This document shows, piece by piece, positions 10,229 through 20,632 of a DNA stretch of 64,000 bases. The stretch spans positions 1,465,837-1,529,836 of the forward strand of contig KL197710.1 in NCBI GenBank assembly GCA_000697665.1, written 5' to 3'. Numbering within the stretch: the stretch's first letter is position 1; each line of letters begins with the position of its first letter. A program made the position numbers and the translations under genes. This DNA comes from Jaapia argillacea MUCL 33604. Taxonomy: Eukaryota; Basidiomycota; Agaricomycetes; Jaapiales; Jaapiaceae. The notes beneath the pieces were generated by a model. The model searched no databases, was not told the origin of the DNA, and saw only the letters and a program-made list of their open reading frames with translations.

Positions 10229-13051
10229 TCAACCACCACTCACGAACCGACCTCCACCGCCAGTCCGAGCGCGTGGACGATTCACAACAGTGACTTTTCG
10301 AGAGTCCTCGGAATGTGGGGAGCCTCTGCCGCATACGTCACAGTATTCCGTAGTGTGCGCAGTGGCACGGAGATGCTCGACTTCAGACTTGAGGTCCCTG
10401 ACTTGACCCTCGAGTTCCCAGATATGAGTCTGCCAGACCTTGCGGGCGGATGTGATCTGGTCCTGAAGTGCCTTGATGACGGCTGAAGGATCATCATCCC
10501 CGACGTGGATCGCCGTCGGTTCGTAGAACACAGACGATGTGCCAGATGGGAATCCACCACTATCGGGCGAAAGTAGCGAGCCTGAAGTTCCGGAATTTGG
10601 TGTATCGAGGTCAAAATCATACTCGCGAGCGCTGAAAGGAGGAGCGAGACCTGCAGCATGTTCATCAACCAACTCGGGGAAGTGCATGCTGAATGCACCT
10701 GAGACGGGCCTCAGGCTCAATCCCTGGAAATCCGTTTTGCCTGGAGGGGCGCTCATCGGGGGAGCGGTTAGGAAAGGTCCCATAGGCCTATCGTCTGCAG
10801 CGGCCGCTGATAAAACTCTGGTGGGCGTCGTACTCCTACTCCGCTGTCTCGATATGACCTCAGGATTAAATGGGGTAGCGAGAAGCGAAGGTTGTGGCGG
10901 AACTATAGACAAAGTAGGTGTCGCCCGTCGCGGGCTTCTGCCATTCAAACGGGCACTTTCATCCACGCCAAGGGTATCGCGGAAAGGAGTGGTCGGTGAA
11001 GCCGACGTAGGCGAGCTGCAAGACGTCACCGGGTCGACACGGGCAAGCAGGGAAGGCGTGATTGAAGGGACGGGAACCCTCTTCACATCCTTCGGAGGCC
11101 TCGGCATAGAGGGATTCGGTGAAGCATAGGCCTCCGACAGTTGTGGAACTGGCGGGATAAGTTCATTTTGTGCACCCTTGTCCTTCTCTCTATCCCGGAA
11201 CATCCGCAAAAATCCACTTTTCTTCTTCGTCACAGTTTTGTTGGGAGGGCTGTCAACGTGAGGAGATTCATCCCAAGGCGCAGTATCCGTCGATTTCTGC
11301 GAAGTTCGGCGGCCGATCTCAATTCCCATGCCTGATAAGGCGCTCTTGGCTTTCGCTCCAGCACTGCTGGACCGCACACGCGCCCGCGAAGAAATACTAG
11401 TTGGACTACCTGGACGTTTGGTGGTATTCCAGGGGTGATCCGTTGAGTTTGCCGGATTTACCGGGAAGGGAACCACTGAGGTCGTCGGCGCATGGGCGAG
11501 CACGGGCTGGGCGGTGGTGCTTCGCGATCTGTCCCTGGCTTGCGCTTGTGCTTGTTCCAACGAAATCAAAGTGAATGCAGGCGCAGGCTGGTACTCATTC
11601 CTTCCTGACGACCCTTTCCTTGGATATCCCGGCCCCTCGTGCCTCGACTCCTCAATTCGTGGCTCAGGAGGTGAGTACCGACGAGAAGAATGATCGAGGG
11701 ATATTGGAGCAGAAATCTCTTTGCGCCGAAAGCCAGACATCATACTCGAGGATATCGAAGCATTATGTTTGTGGGTCATTGAAGCGGCAGAGGTGTCTGG
11801 AGTGATGACACTCGCAGAGGACGGAGAAGTGGACGTGGTTGCATCCGTAATTGTGACCTCCGAATCACTTGGGCTGATAATTCCGGCGTGGAAGGGACGT
11901 ATCGGTACAGGGGCACGGACAGCGGGGTGAACGGAATGATGAACTGAGTTACGCGCGTACTGAAAAGAGTCGGGATGGGCGAACGGATGTACATAATCTT
12001 CGTGTGCGGATGAAGCGGACTGGGGCGACGGGGGAGATGAAGACCGCCTTGGCGCGACACGGCGTCGAGGAGAGTGTTGATGGGACACACTGCCCGAAGC
12101 TGGCGACGAGTTTGTCGAGGTGATTACGGGTGAACGAGGGGTGGAGATAGGTGGTCGCAGGGCTGCTTTGCCGGGGTTGGAACCTGTCCTCGAACGACCC
12201 TTCAAAATGGAGAAGGCACTCCGGGAAGCGGACTTGGGAGACTGAGGTGGGAGGGCTAGTGATGTTGAGGACATCGAAGCATGAGCCAGAGCACTGGAAC
12301 ATCGATTGGTTGAGCACGCGGTAAATGAAAGCGGGCCGTTTGAGCCAAGATGCGATACGTACTGGAGGGCACCGCCTGGAGAGATATACGACGATGTGGT
12401 CTCAAAGGACTTTTTCCCCTTCCCACTGGAGCGGCTGGACTCATTGCTGGGACGGCTAGAAGTACTTGGCCGAGAATTAAGGCCCAATCCCTTCATGAAC
12501 CCGTCCGCCCTGTTCGCCTTGGACCTATCCCGTTTCGAACCACCTGAAAGAGTCCTCATGAGATCGTCCATACCAGATTCATCGGCCTCTGCCACCGAAT
12601 CTTCGGTCAACTCCCACGGGGCGGGAGAGTGGAACCTCATCTTGGGACCCAGGTAACTCATTCGCGTCATGGGTTCATCTTCGTCGGAGATAGAATGTTG
12701 GGAGGTGCGCTCGTCGTCGTCGTAATAGTCTTGTGAAGCAAAAGAATGGCGAGGGTCATCCTCAAGGTCGAGAGTGCTAGCGGAAGGATCGTTGAGTCGC
12801 TCGCGATCCGTCAACGTTGGACGGGGCTCGACGGTGGCAGGACTGTAATGCAAAGTAGAAGCGTCGGAAGGGACAGGCGCATGGCGGGACCTGGGGGAGA
12901 AAGCGCCATGACTGTAGACAGAAGGAGAGTCTGAGCATTCCGAGAAAGAGGGGAAGCGAGTGTGAATGTCGGCCCGAGCAGTTCGCTGGTCCAAAAGGGA
13001 ACGAATATGATCCTGGTGGGCTGAGCTGGGGGAATGCATGGAGCTCAGCAT
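10229..13051 (-). CDS. Large intronless Ser/Pro-rich basidiomycete protein with C-terminal coiled coil
   Basis: One uninterrupted frame of 941 codons from ATG 13049-13051 (MLSSMHSPSS), unusual in a window where almost every gene is split. An in-frame TTG lies 24 nt upstream and is not used here. Most of the protein is low-complexity and rich in Ser, Pro, Thr and Arg, typical of a disordered scaffold or phospho-target. Near the C-terminus (about residues 850-900) a helical segment, ALQDQITSARKVWQ through WELEGQVRDLKSEVEHLRA, looks like a coiled coil and is followed by a CDVCGRG motif. I recall this C-terminal block in uncharacterised basidiomycete proteins, but not a function. No transmembrane segment or enzymatic motif is visible. 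Confidence 0.8.
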   Translation of the reverse strand: MLSSMHSPSSAHQDHIRSLLDQRTARADIHTRFPSFSECSDSPSVYSHGAFSPRSRHAPVPSDASTLHYSPATVEPRPTLTDRERLNDPSASTLDLEDDPRHSFASQDYYDDDERTSQHSISDEDEPMTRMSYLGPKMRFHSPAPWELTEDSVAEADESGMDDLMRTLSGGSKRDRSKANRADGFMKGLGLNSRPSTSSRPSNESSRSSGKGKKSFETTSSYISPGGALQYVSHLGSNGPLSFTACSTNRCSSALAHASMSSTSLALPPQSPKSASRSAFSILKGRSRTGSNPGKAALRPPISTPRSPVITSTNSSPASGSVSHQHSPRRRVAPRRSSSPPSPQSASSAHEDYVHPFAHPDSFQYARNSVHHSVHPAVRAPVPIRPFHAGIISPSDSEVTITDATTSTSPSSASVITPDTSAASMTHKHNASISSSMMSGFRRKEISAPISLDHSSRRYSPPEPRIEESRHEGPGYPRKGSSGRNEYQPAPAFTLISLEQAQAQARDRSRSTTAQPVLAHAPTTSVVPFPVNPANSTDHPWNTTKRPGSPTSISSRARVRSSSAGAKAKSALSGMGIEIGRRTSQKSTDTAPWDESPHVDSPPNKTVTKKKSGFLRMFRDREKDKGAQNELIPPVPQLSEAYASPNPSMPRPPKDVKRVPVPSITPSLLARVDPVTSCSSPTSASPTTPFRDTLGVDESARLNGRSPRRATPTLSIVPPQPSLLATPFNPEVISRQRSRSTTPTRVLSAAAADDRPMGPFLTAPPMSAPPGKTDFQGLSLRPVSGAFSMHFPELVDEHAAGLAPPFSAREYDFDLDTPNSGTSGSLLSPDSGGFPSGTSSVFYEPTAIHVGDDDPSAVIKALQDQITSARKVWQTHIWELEGQVRDLKSEVEHLRATAHTTEYCDVCGRGSPHSEDSRKVTVVNRPRARTGGGGRFVSGG

Positions 13052-14369
13052 CGTCCACGACAGCGACGGAAACAAACCGCAACCTGGGCAGCGACGGCGA
13101 CGACGAGGGCAAAAGTAAAGCCTCTAACGGGCGAACGTCAGTCTTAAAGTGAAGCTTCCCGATCTAACCATAAAAACATTGTTCATAAATACTCGTAAAC
13201 ATCACATATTTACTGCAGATCCCCATCAAAACTATCGTATAGCTAAACTACGTCCGGCCTTCTATTAAGGTAGTTCCCTTCCCCTCCAAATCCCACTGCG
13301 CCAGCGTGTAGGAAGGTGCTGCTCATCATCGACGATCCCCGAGCCCAACGGTCCAACGCAGAAGAGTTGCTCGCTCCTCGTATACGCAAGATAACGGGAG
13401 TCCGAACGTGGCCGAGCAACCGAAATCAAGTCTGCGTAAAAGCATCCCATTCGCCAGTCGGGTAATCTGCTGATATATGGCCTATTGCGGCGGTCACTTC
13501 GCAGCCACGTTTTGAGGGACGGATGAAATCTCCGTCAGACGAAGCGATTAAGAATGCCCAAGCTTGGCACCAGGCTGGACTCTCAAAAAAGTCATTCGCG
13601 TAACACATGGTCGAGACGGTATCTGCCCGCGTTGACTGACTTTCGTTCAAAGAGTGACAAGACACCTGTCCTTGGGTGGCAGGGACGGAAAGTACTGAAA
13701 TCTGAAAGCGAGCAACGCAGATTGAACGGGATCGGCGTGTAAATTTGCAATGTCCCAAAGTGGAGGATCAAGATGATTGGTCTTCCAGGATTAACTTTGC
13801 CAATGCGCTGGTTTGATAAAGTGGTTGAGGTGGTGGAACGATCGCTCCACCCCGGACCTGTAGTCAGGGACGGGAATACGTCCCCTCGAGTTGCCACGGG
13901 AAGTCAGAGGTCCGCAGCGATATTCTCGTCGCAGATATCGACTGGCCGACGATTGTTGGCGGGAGAACATCGGTAACGGCCTTCAAATTGTAGAGCGGAC
14001 TGTCATCGAATGATCAGGAATGGTCGCAGCAGAGGAGTCACAGATAGTAGTAGGTAGACTTCGGGAGACGTAGATAGATACTGTAGGTCGTCAAGATGAG
14101 GACAGGAAATCAAGGGATGTTTCGATACCATGATGAACAACAATCAATTGCAGATCCCGTGATAGAGTCGGATTTTGCCTGTGCTGTTAAGAAGTCAGAC
14201 GTGAAACAGAAGGACCTGTCGTTGGCCGAAGGAATCCAAGGACAGGGGATACGCGTGTACATAAGACGAAACCCGGAGCGGAATCACGATATCATGTGCT
14301 GGGAAAAGAATCCAAACCGTCAGCGCTGCATTGAATCGAGTCAAGGCTCTCTCCTTCTGATACTACACC
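13052..14369. other. Long apparently gene-free interval (1.3 kb)
   Basis: This is the largest gap in the window, between two divergent starts (13051 - and 14370 +). Only short open frames occur: a 110-codon one on the minus strand at 13426-13758 and a 94-codon one on the plus strand at 14096-14380. None resembles a known family, and I could not chain them by splicing into a convincing product. The part next to 13100-13260 is AT-rich and probably promoter or 5' UTR of the minus-strand gene. A non-coding transcript or a lineage-specific small gene cannot be excluded. Confidence 0.35.
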
Positions 14370-14991
14370 ATGGACGCTAGCACGTCTGGGGATGCTCCCC
14401 TCTCAACCGATCTCACCTTAGACTCAACCGTTGCCCTCCCTCTTGCCTTCTCCTCTAACGGCCGAACATCCGGTAAACCATGGAAGTCCCAAAAATCAGC
14501 CACGGTGTAAGTACGTTCACCCCGAAAACTTCGTCCAGTTTGATTGGCAGCAACCTAATCATTCGGTTCAATCTGCAGTCGCTCTTACCTCCCCGATTCT
14601 TTGAAATCCAAATTCTCTGAAAGGATGGAAAAAACAAAGAAGGAAATGGCTATCAAGAAACTACAGACGGAGTTGAAGGATGAAAAGCAAGCAGAAGTCA
14701 CAAGGTACGCGCCCTGACCATACGGCACACTATTGAATCGCCCCCGTCAGCTGTTGACTCACAACTCTACTTAGACGGCGTGAGATCACGTTGGAGCGTA
14801 AAAAGGCTGCAGAAGAGCGGCGGAGAGCAGAGGAGATGAAAGCCAAGGTACAATTTTCACATCTCGGCTCTCACCACGGTCACAACTTACCACTCTCTCG
14901 TTCTCCCCATCCTTGTTCCGTTCAGATGGGCGCTAGGAAAGCAGCAAGGTTACGTCGGAAAGCAGGCCGAACGAAGAAACTCAATCATTGA
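14370..14991 (+). CDS. CGR1: Cgr1-family rRNA-processing protein
   Basis: Four exons: 14370-14506, 14579-14704, 14775-14847, 14926-14991 (133 aa). Cgr1 is a small basic nucleolar protein needed for 60S subunit pre-rRNA processing. After a variable N-terminus the protein has GKPWKSQKSATVRSYLP, then RMEKTKKEMAIKKLQTELKD, an uninterrupted basic helix (ITLERKKAAEERRRAEEMKA), and the family C-terminus MGARKAARLRRKAGRTKKLN ending in His. The start ATG gives the usual short acidic-neutral leader. All introns are GT-AG, 70-78 nt. Confidence 0.95.
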
Positions 14992-15133
14992 TCCTTCTTC
15001 GATACCTTCGCGGACCGTCTCTCCCTCTCACGATGTATTTTTTGCTGGGTATCATGATTAGATGAATGGGATATCCTATACCGAAAGCCGACTAGTCCTA
15101 GCAACCCAACACCATCTGACCCACATCAAGTGC

Positions 15134-18100
15134 CTACAGGTCCCAACTAGAATCCACTTCCCCATCCTTCACAAACGGCTTGTCTAGCCCCACTACCACA
15201 CTCTCACACAGGGGACAATTGCTGGAGAGCCATCCATCCAACTCCGTCTTCAGCTCCTCGACTTCCTGCATGACCTTATCTCCATACTTCTCCGTATCAT
15301 TCCGTCTGCCCATCCCGGGTATCCAATTCGGCGCCATTACAGCATTTGCAAGTGCATCAGGAATAATGAGGTCACGTAGTCTGTCACCTGCTGAAAGGAT
15401 ATTTCGTCCGAGGGAGTTCGCAGCACGCGCACCGTTTTGGATGGGGTTTGATATGTTGGCAAAGTTGGCGGATAGGAGGGCGCGTTGGGAAGAGGGCTGC
15501 CACGAAGGTTGCACGCCATTCACGGGGTTTGCAATCGCACCCCGATCCACGGGCTTTTGAGTATTCTTCATCAACTCGTTTTGCAATGCCAAGATTTTCC
15601 GAAGAGCGTAAGAAGGGAGGAACTCCTTCGCCTAGAACAAGTTTCATGTAAAGAATTCCCACTAACCGAGCGCTTGAAAAACAACTCACCAGGCCAATGA
15701 GACAATCCGCGTGGAACGTGTGCTGGCAAGGGAACACGTAGAACTGTCTCGTAAAGAGGAGATATCCGCAGGTTGAGCACGTCTCCCCGGAATCCAGCGT
15801 AATGAACCGATTCCTCAGCGAGGCAATGTCTTGCTTGATAGCTTCCGCATTCCGGGTAGCCTCGTCCATCTCTCCCTTGAGTTCATCGATGTGAGCGGCA
15901 TATCCCTCCAGCGCGTTACAAATCTCCTCCTTGAAGTCGTCGATGACAACGAAGTCAGGGAAGAACGGGAGAATATCTTCAATCTTGAGCAAGTCGGTAT
16001 TCTCTAGGAAGTGCATTGCTCTGTCGGAGACAGCGCTGGTCAGCTTCATCCTCCTTCTCCCAGTGAAATAAAACCTGGACTCACGATTTGATATCCTTCT
16101 TGTCCTGGACAACATACTTGGCAATCTTCAACCACAACTTCTTTCTCAACGGCTGATCATCCTCCGGCATATCAGCGTTGATCTTGGCCAACTCCAAGTC
16201 TCCTTTCGCCAGCGCTAAATCCACACTATTCTCCCATAATCCCATCTTCGAGTAGATGTGGACGCAGGGCTGGATCCGATTCGTCTGTTTACAAAGTCGA
16301 AGAGCATAGTCGAGATCATAGTATGGTTTGCCAGTGAGTGGATCGGATGGAGCAGTTGAGAGGAATCGGAGGAGCGGACCATCTTCCTCTGGTGATGGGG
16401 ACTGTGAAGAGGAAGGCTTGGAGGGTGAGGGTGAGGGTGAGGCATAGAAGGTGATGAGAAGGTTGTGGATGATCGGAGATGTGTCGTTCTTCTCAAAAAT
16501 GACGTAGTTGAGATATCGGATACTCTGATTCGGTGAAAGTGGATCGCGAGGGAGACGTTGAAGTTGGAGGAGGGCTGGAACGAGGCGAAGGGGATCCAAC
16601 GCAGGTTGCTTTAACCAGGAATCAACCATCTCCTTGGGGGAGTTGCGCATGAGGACAGGGCCGAACCGATAATAGAGCTCCAAGTCTGTCTGAAAGGAAT
16701 CGTCAGACCAAGGAAGTCCTTATGGCAGCGAATAGCCTACCTGACGGTTAATGACATCGATGGCTTTAGTCCATTCTTCTTCAAGAATCCAATGCTCGAC
16801 AACTCGTTCATAGTCACCGACCACAGTAGCAAAGAACAAGTACATATCAGTGCGACCATGGCCTTGTATGAGTTCGTACACCGTGGACGTATCCAAGTTG
16901 GCCTTCCACAAATTAATTAGCAACAGTATTCCCCTCGAAATCGAACTTAATTACCTTGTAAGTGGTAAAGAAGTTCCGTAGGTCCTCTTCCACGATAGTC
17001 CGCTCAGTTTGAAGGTCTTCCACGTCATGAGATACCGATTCAGATGCCACAGAATCTTCGAGCTCATTGCATTTGCTCAAGTAGAACTCAACCAACCATG
17101 TAGCTAGCATCATCCTTTGCGTCAAGTCCTGCATTCAAGGGGGTGAGTTCAGTCTGGGGTATGCGGCTGACATTTGACACACCGTTTTTCTTGTTCGTTC
17201 CAGTCGGGAAATGAGATACGATCTGAGCGCGTCGCGCTCACCTGCATCGAGGAATTTGAGAACCACTTCCTCGAAGGGGACGGAGCACTGAGCGTAGGCT
17301 TGGGCAGCTTTGAAGTAGCTCCCTTCGTCAAAGAAGGAACTCGCTTGGGCTGACAGCACTTGGTCTCTCTGGCTTGCGGTCTACGACAGATTTCATGTTA
17401 CAGTCGGTAAGAACGGTGCGCAGGACTGTGGGTCCCACCTTGGCATATTGAAGTGCAAGGTCATATTTGCGTTTCGTGAGGTAGATATGCCAAACATCGC
17501 GATCTTCGTTGCCGACGACCAACTCGAATAGTGACTGATCAGTATATACCCAATACGTCTTGCGAACGGGATCCGCTGTAAGCCCTCGGACCTCTTCGTT
17601 CGGTTTCTAAATTCACTTGTATGAGGAATAGAATATCTGGAAGTAGCTCCACACAGCTCACCAAGGGTAGTAACTCCTCATACGTCAACTTCTCGTCGAG
17701 GTTGCAGACCGCTACTATCCTGTCTTTAAATAGTAGGACGAAATGGAACTCTGTAAGAGCTATTGATTGGGGGACGTCTCCAGCTGGAGAATTTGGAAAC
17801 ACAGGGTAGGGAAGGAGGGAGGCCGAGTCGATAAGGTCGTCCGAGATAGATTGGAAGTTCAATGTCCCGTGATATACGCCAGGGGCTGGTCGCCAATCAT
17901 CAGAAACGACGAGATAATGAGATGCAAAGAGGCTGACCTGTCATCCAGGCCATGGCTTTGGGTAACGATAGCGCTTGATCAGCATTGGGAGTGTAAAAAT
18001 GGAGTTCGGAGTGTTGAGTGTTGCCAGGCAACTCCAGGATCTCTTCGCCAAGTCAGCAATATTGACGAAGGTGAATAGTGAAAAAAGCTTACTAGGTGCC

Positions 18101-19043
18101 GTATCGCGATAGCTCGCAAACAGGCCAGTGAAGACTCGTCCTGCTTCTTCTGACCGTCTGTCTGTATTCCCCACAAACTGGTAAATGCGAGATGGCGTTG
18201 TTACGACGACCAAAGTCTTCTTGGGATCCATAGCAGGGAAAGTATCAAACTTGATGCCAGTGATGGGATGTCTCTCTGGGAGGGAGAACACCGGTTGGAG
18301 ATACCTGTCCTGGGACTTGAAGAAATCCTCCTCTGAATCGAGAACAGCTTCGTATATAGTGCCATTCCTCGCGCCGATTAACAGCTCTCGCGTTGACGTC
18401 GAGTGGGAAGATAGTAATGCAGCTTTATTCCAAGCGACACTTTCGATGACCATCTTGAAAGACTTGAGGAGCTTCGGTTTCTTCCAACCTCGGTATAGGT
18501 ACCAATTCTCCCCTTGTGTCGAAGTGACCAGAAGATGGCGTCCAGAAGGGTCCAAGAAGATCTTGTAAATGTTGGATTCACCGGGCTTGCGCTGCGGGAT
18601 TTGTATCTTGACCACTTGTTCTGCATGAGATAGTTCAATCATAACGACCATGTTGGACGAGAGGCCCATGGCAAGGAGGTCTGAGGAGACGACCATAGAG
18701 ACGAGAGGTGCAGGGAGGGTGTATTGAACTCTCCCTAGTTCGAAGACTGGAGCGCTGGCCGTGGCTGGGTCCACCAGATCGCTGCCTTCCTTTACCAATA
18801 TCCGAGTCAGATGTCGAGTAGCGTCGATGATAGGTATGCTCACCGGTCCTAAGTCATCGTCCGCCCGACTGTCCTCCTTGTCATACGGTGACGGTTCAAA
18901 ACCTTCATACTGAACGTGTGGGAGGGCAAGGGCCCCATGAGTCAGTCCCCCCGTCGGGGCGGTAGCATGCTCGACATCTAGGGCAGTATGAGCCACAGTG
19001 CAAGATAGGAGTCTTGGAAACCATACTGACAGTCGTCGAACAT
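15134..19043 (-). CDS. VPS18: Vps18 (Pep3), HOPS/CORVET tethering subunit with RING-like domain
   Basis: Eleven exons: 19043-19031, 18977-18093, 18042-17938, 17885-17662, 17606-17439, 17380-17183, 17128-16955, 16902-16741, 16689-16085, 16020-15690, 15631-15134 (1120 aa). Vps18 is a core subunit of the vacuolar HOPS and endosomal CORVET tethers. The N-terminal half is a beta-propeller (VQYTLPAPLVSMVVSSD, PRKPGESN, YRDTAP, NGTIYEAVLD). The C-terminal half is an alpha-solenoid with clathrin-like repeats (LYYRFGPVLMRNSPKE, ALRLCKQTNRIQPCVHIYS). It ends in a RING-like module: CSTCG and CQHTFHADC at about residues 926-950, with the last Cys pair (CPLCE) near 1094 after a long insert. The first coding exon is only 13 nt (MFDD plus one base). 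Confidence 0.94.
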
Positions 19044-19314
19044 TGCGTCAACGGGACTTGGGCACGCAGCAGACGGCGAACGATGATAAACGGTCCCGAA
19101 ACGGAAGTCGGAGTTCATGCATAATCTCTCGAACTGGCGGACCGGACATCCCACGAGCACCGAACGCAGCCTATCTCTCATCCGTCATCATTGTCGGAGA
19201 CTGCAGAGCTATATCAAGCAGCCAGAATGATGAATGTTACTTTGACTGGTCCCCTGTCTGCTCGCTATCTCTCTTGCGCCGTTTGCATCAACTGTTCAAC
19301 CTCTTGATATTCAT
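19044..19314. promoter_or_regulatory. Divergent promoter VPS18 / SHB17-like gene
   Basis: A 271-bp gap separates the start codons at 19043 (-) and 19315 (+). Both promoters and 5' leaders must fit here. No distinct TATA element was identified. Confidence 0.4.
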
Positions 19315-20398
19315 ATGTCGCGACCCATGCCCAGGTTGTTTCTGCTTCGCCATGGTAAGACGTTTCGCATCTACCAGGCAGACAATGCTGGTTGAACGCT
19401 GTATCTTTTGCAGGCGAAACCGAATGGTCTTTGAGCGGGTGAGTCATCTCGATTTCTTCACAAATTATAGGGGACTGATTGTGGATCAGACGACACGTGA
19501 GGATTCCTCGTCTGATCTTACACTCTGGCCTGTTCTGATCCCCTATCAGACGGGGAGAACAGATATACCCCTCACCAAGCGAGGCGAGGATCAGATCCTA
19601 GCCAGACGCGAGGAAGTGGTTGGCGAAGGAAGTGAGGGAGTCTGACACTTACACCTTATGCTCACCATTAATCTTACCCCAGAGCTGTTGGACCCAAATA
19701 ACCTCTGCATGGTCTTTGTGTCCCCACGCCTACGTGCTCACCACACGTTTCACCTTCTTTTTGACCATCTACCTAAGCTTCCTGATCATGTCACGACTGA
19801 GGCCTGCGCTGAATGGGATTATGGTGACTACGAAGGTCTTCTTGGTTCCGAAATCAAGGAGCGGGATCCTAACTGGATCATCTGGAGACACGGGCAAGTA
19901 TTCTCTTCTTGTTTGGTTCGTCCTTATTCACCTCTTCATAGGTGCCCAGGTGGCGAGAGCACCGAAGAGATGACGCACCGCGTGGACTGCATCATTGCCC
20001 AGGTAGGTGGAAATAGCATATATGCCTCTCCACCACCAAATCAATCGTGTGGCATCGGTCAAAAATTAGGTCCGCGAACATCATAGATTGTACAAAGAGG
20101 AAGGGAAAGGCACTCGGGATGTGCTGATCGTCGCTCACGGCCATTTTAATCGTGTCCTTATCACACGTTGGGTCAACTTTCCGCTTTCCCTTGGTACGTT
20201 CATTATCAATATTCATTCTTCCTCGAAGCCTCACGTTGCTAGGCACACACTTCAACGTGGAACCCGCGGGAGTGAGCCTGCATTCTTATCCAGTGTCCTT
20301 TGTTCTGAAGACTTCTCGAACAGATCGCTGTACTGAGTTACAATCACAACTCGCTCAAGGAGCCGGCGGTGAATGGTCTCAATTTGTATGCCATGTAA
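19315..20398 (+). CDS. SHB17: Histidine-phosphatase-family sugar bisphosphatase, SHB17-like
   Basis: Nine exons: 19315-19354, 19414-19438, 19490-19496, 19550-19631, 19683-19893, 19942-20002, 20070-20193, 20243-20271, 20324-20398 (217 aa). The family is phosphoglycerate-mutase-like; the yeast member YKR043C is sedoheptulose-1,7-bisphosphatase of the riboneogenic branch of the pentose phosphate pathway. Seen directly: catalytic LRHGETEW, the substrate-binding GRHTGRTDIPLT, FVSPRLRAHHTFHLLF, the acid EWDYGDYEG, and the second catalytic His in LIVAHGHFNRVLITRW. The Arg-His of GRHTG comes only from a 7-nt exon (19490-19496). The intron after WRHG starts with GC (19894-19941). Substrate specificity is inferred. 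Confidence 0.9.
19484..19517 (+). promoter_or_regulatory. Perfect 10-bp inverted repeat over the SHB17 microexon
   Basis: GATCAGACGA at 19484-19493 is the exact reverse complement of TCGTCTGATC at 19508-19517, with a 14-nt loop. In RNA the stem would cover the 3' splice site and first four bases of the microexon, leaving its 5' splice site in the loop. A functional role in splicing is inference. Confidence 0.5.
19490..19496 (+). other. 7-nt microexon of the SHB17-like gene
   Basis: The bases acgacac are flanked by an AG acceptor (19488-19489) and a GTGAGG donor (19497-19502). Inclusion joins the preceding GG to give Gly-Arg-His followed by Thr-Gly-Arg-Thr-Asp, exactly the conserved family segment. 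Flanking introns of 51 and 53 nt have normal size. Skipping it would delete the Arg-His and shift the frame. Confidence 0.85.
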
Positions 20399-20632
20399 TT
20401 GAGGGCCTTACTAGTACTGATTGTATGCTTTCTGTAAATTGTTTACGGAGAACAATGAGCGAGTCCATAAATACGGAGAATGAATGGAATCCGAAGCTTG
20501 GTCTGTGGACCTGGCTCGGTTCGGCGACGCGCTTGAGCGCCAGTTTTTTGATTGGCGGCCGTGAAGCACATTCTTCAGTTCTCCTTCGGTCCTTCTCGCC
20601 CTACTCTCATCTCTCGTCTCCGAGCTCTAACT

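Noticed and set aside
16422-16445. Tandem ggtgag repeat resembling a telomere-like or minisatellite array
   Set aside because: Only a few units, and it encodes a Ser-Pro run within VPS18; a low-complexity coding tract explains it.
19439-19470. 32-nt intron as an alternative explanation for the SHB17-like frame
   Set aside because: Shorter than any other intron here, and it would insert 27 unrelated residues into a conserved active-site loop; the microexon model fits exactly.
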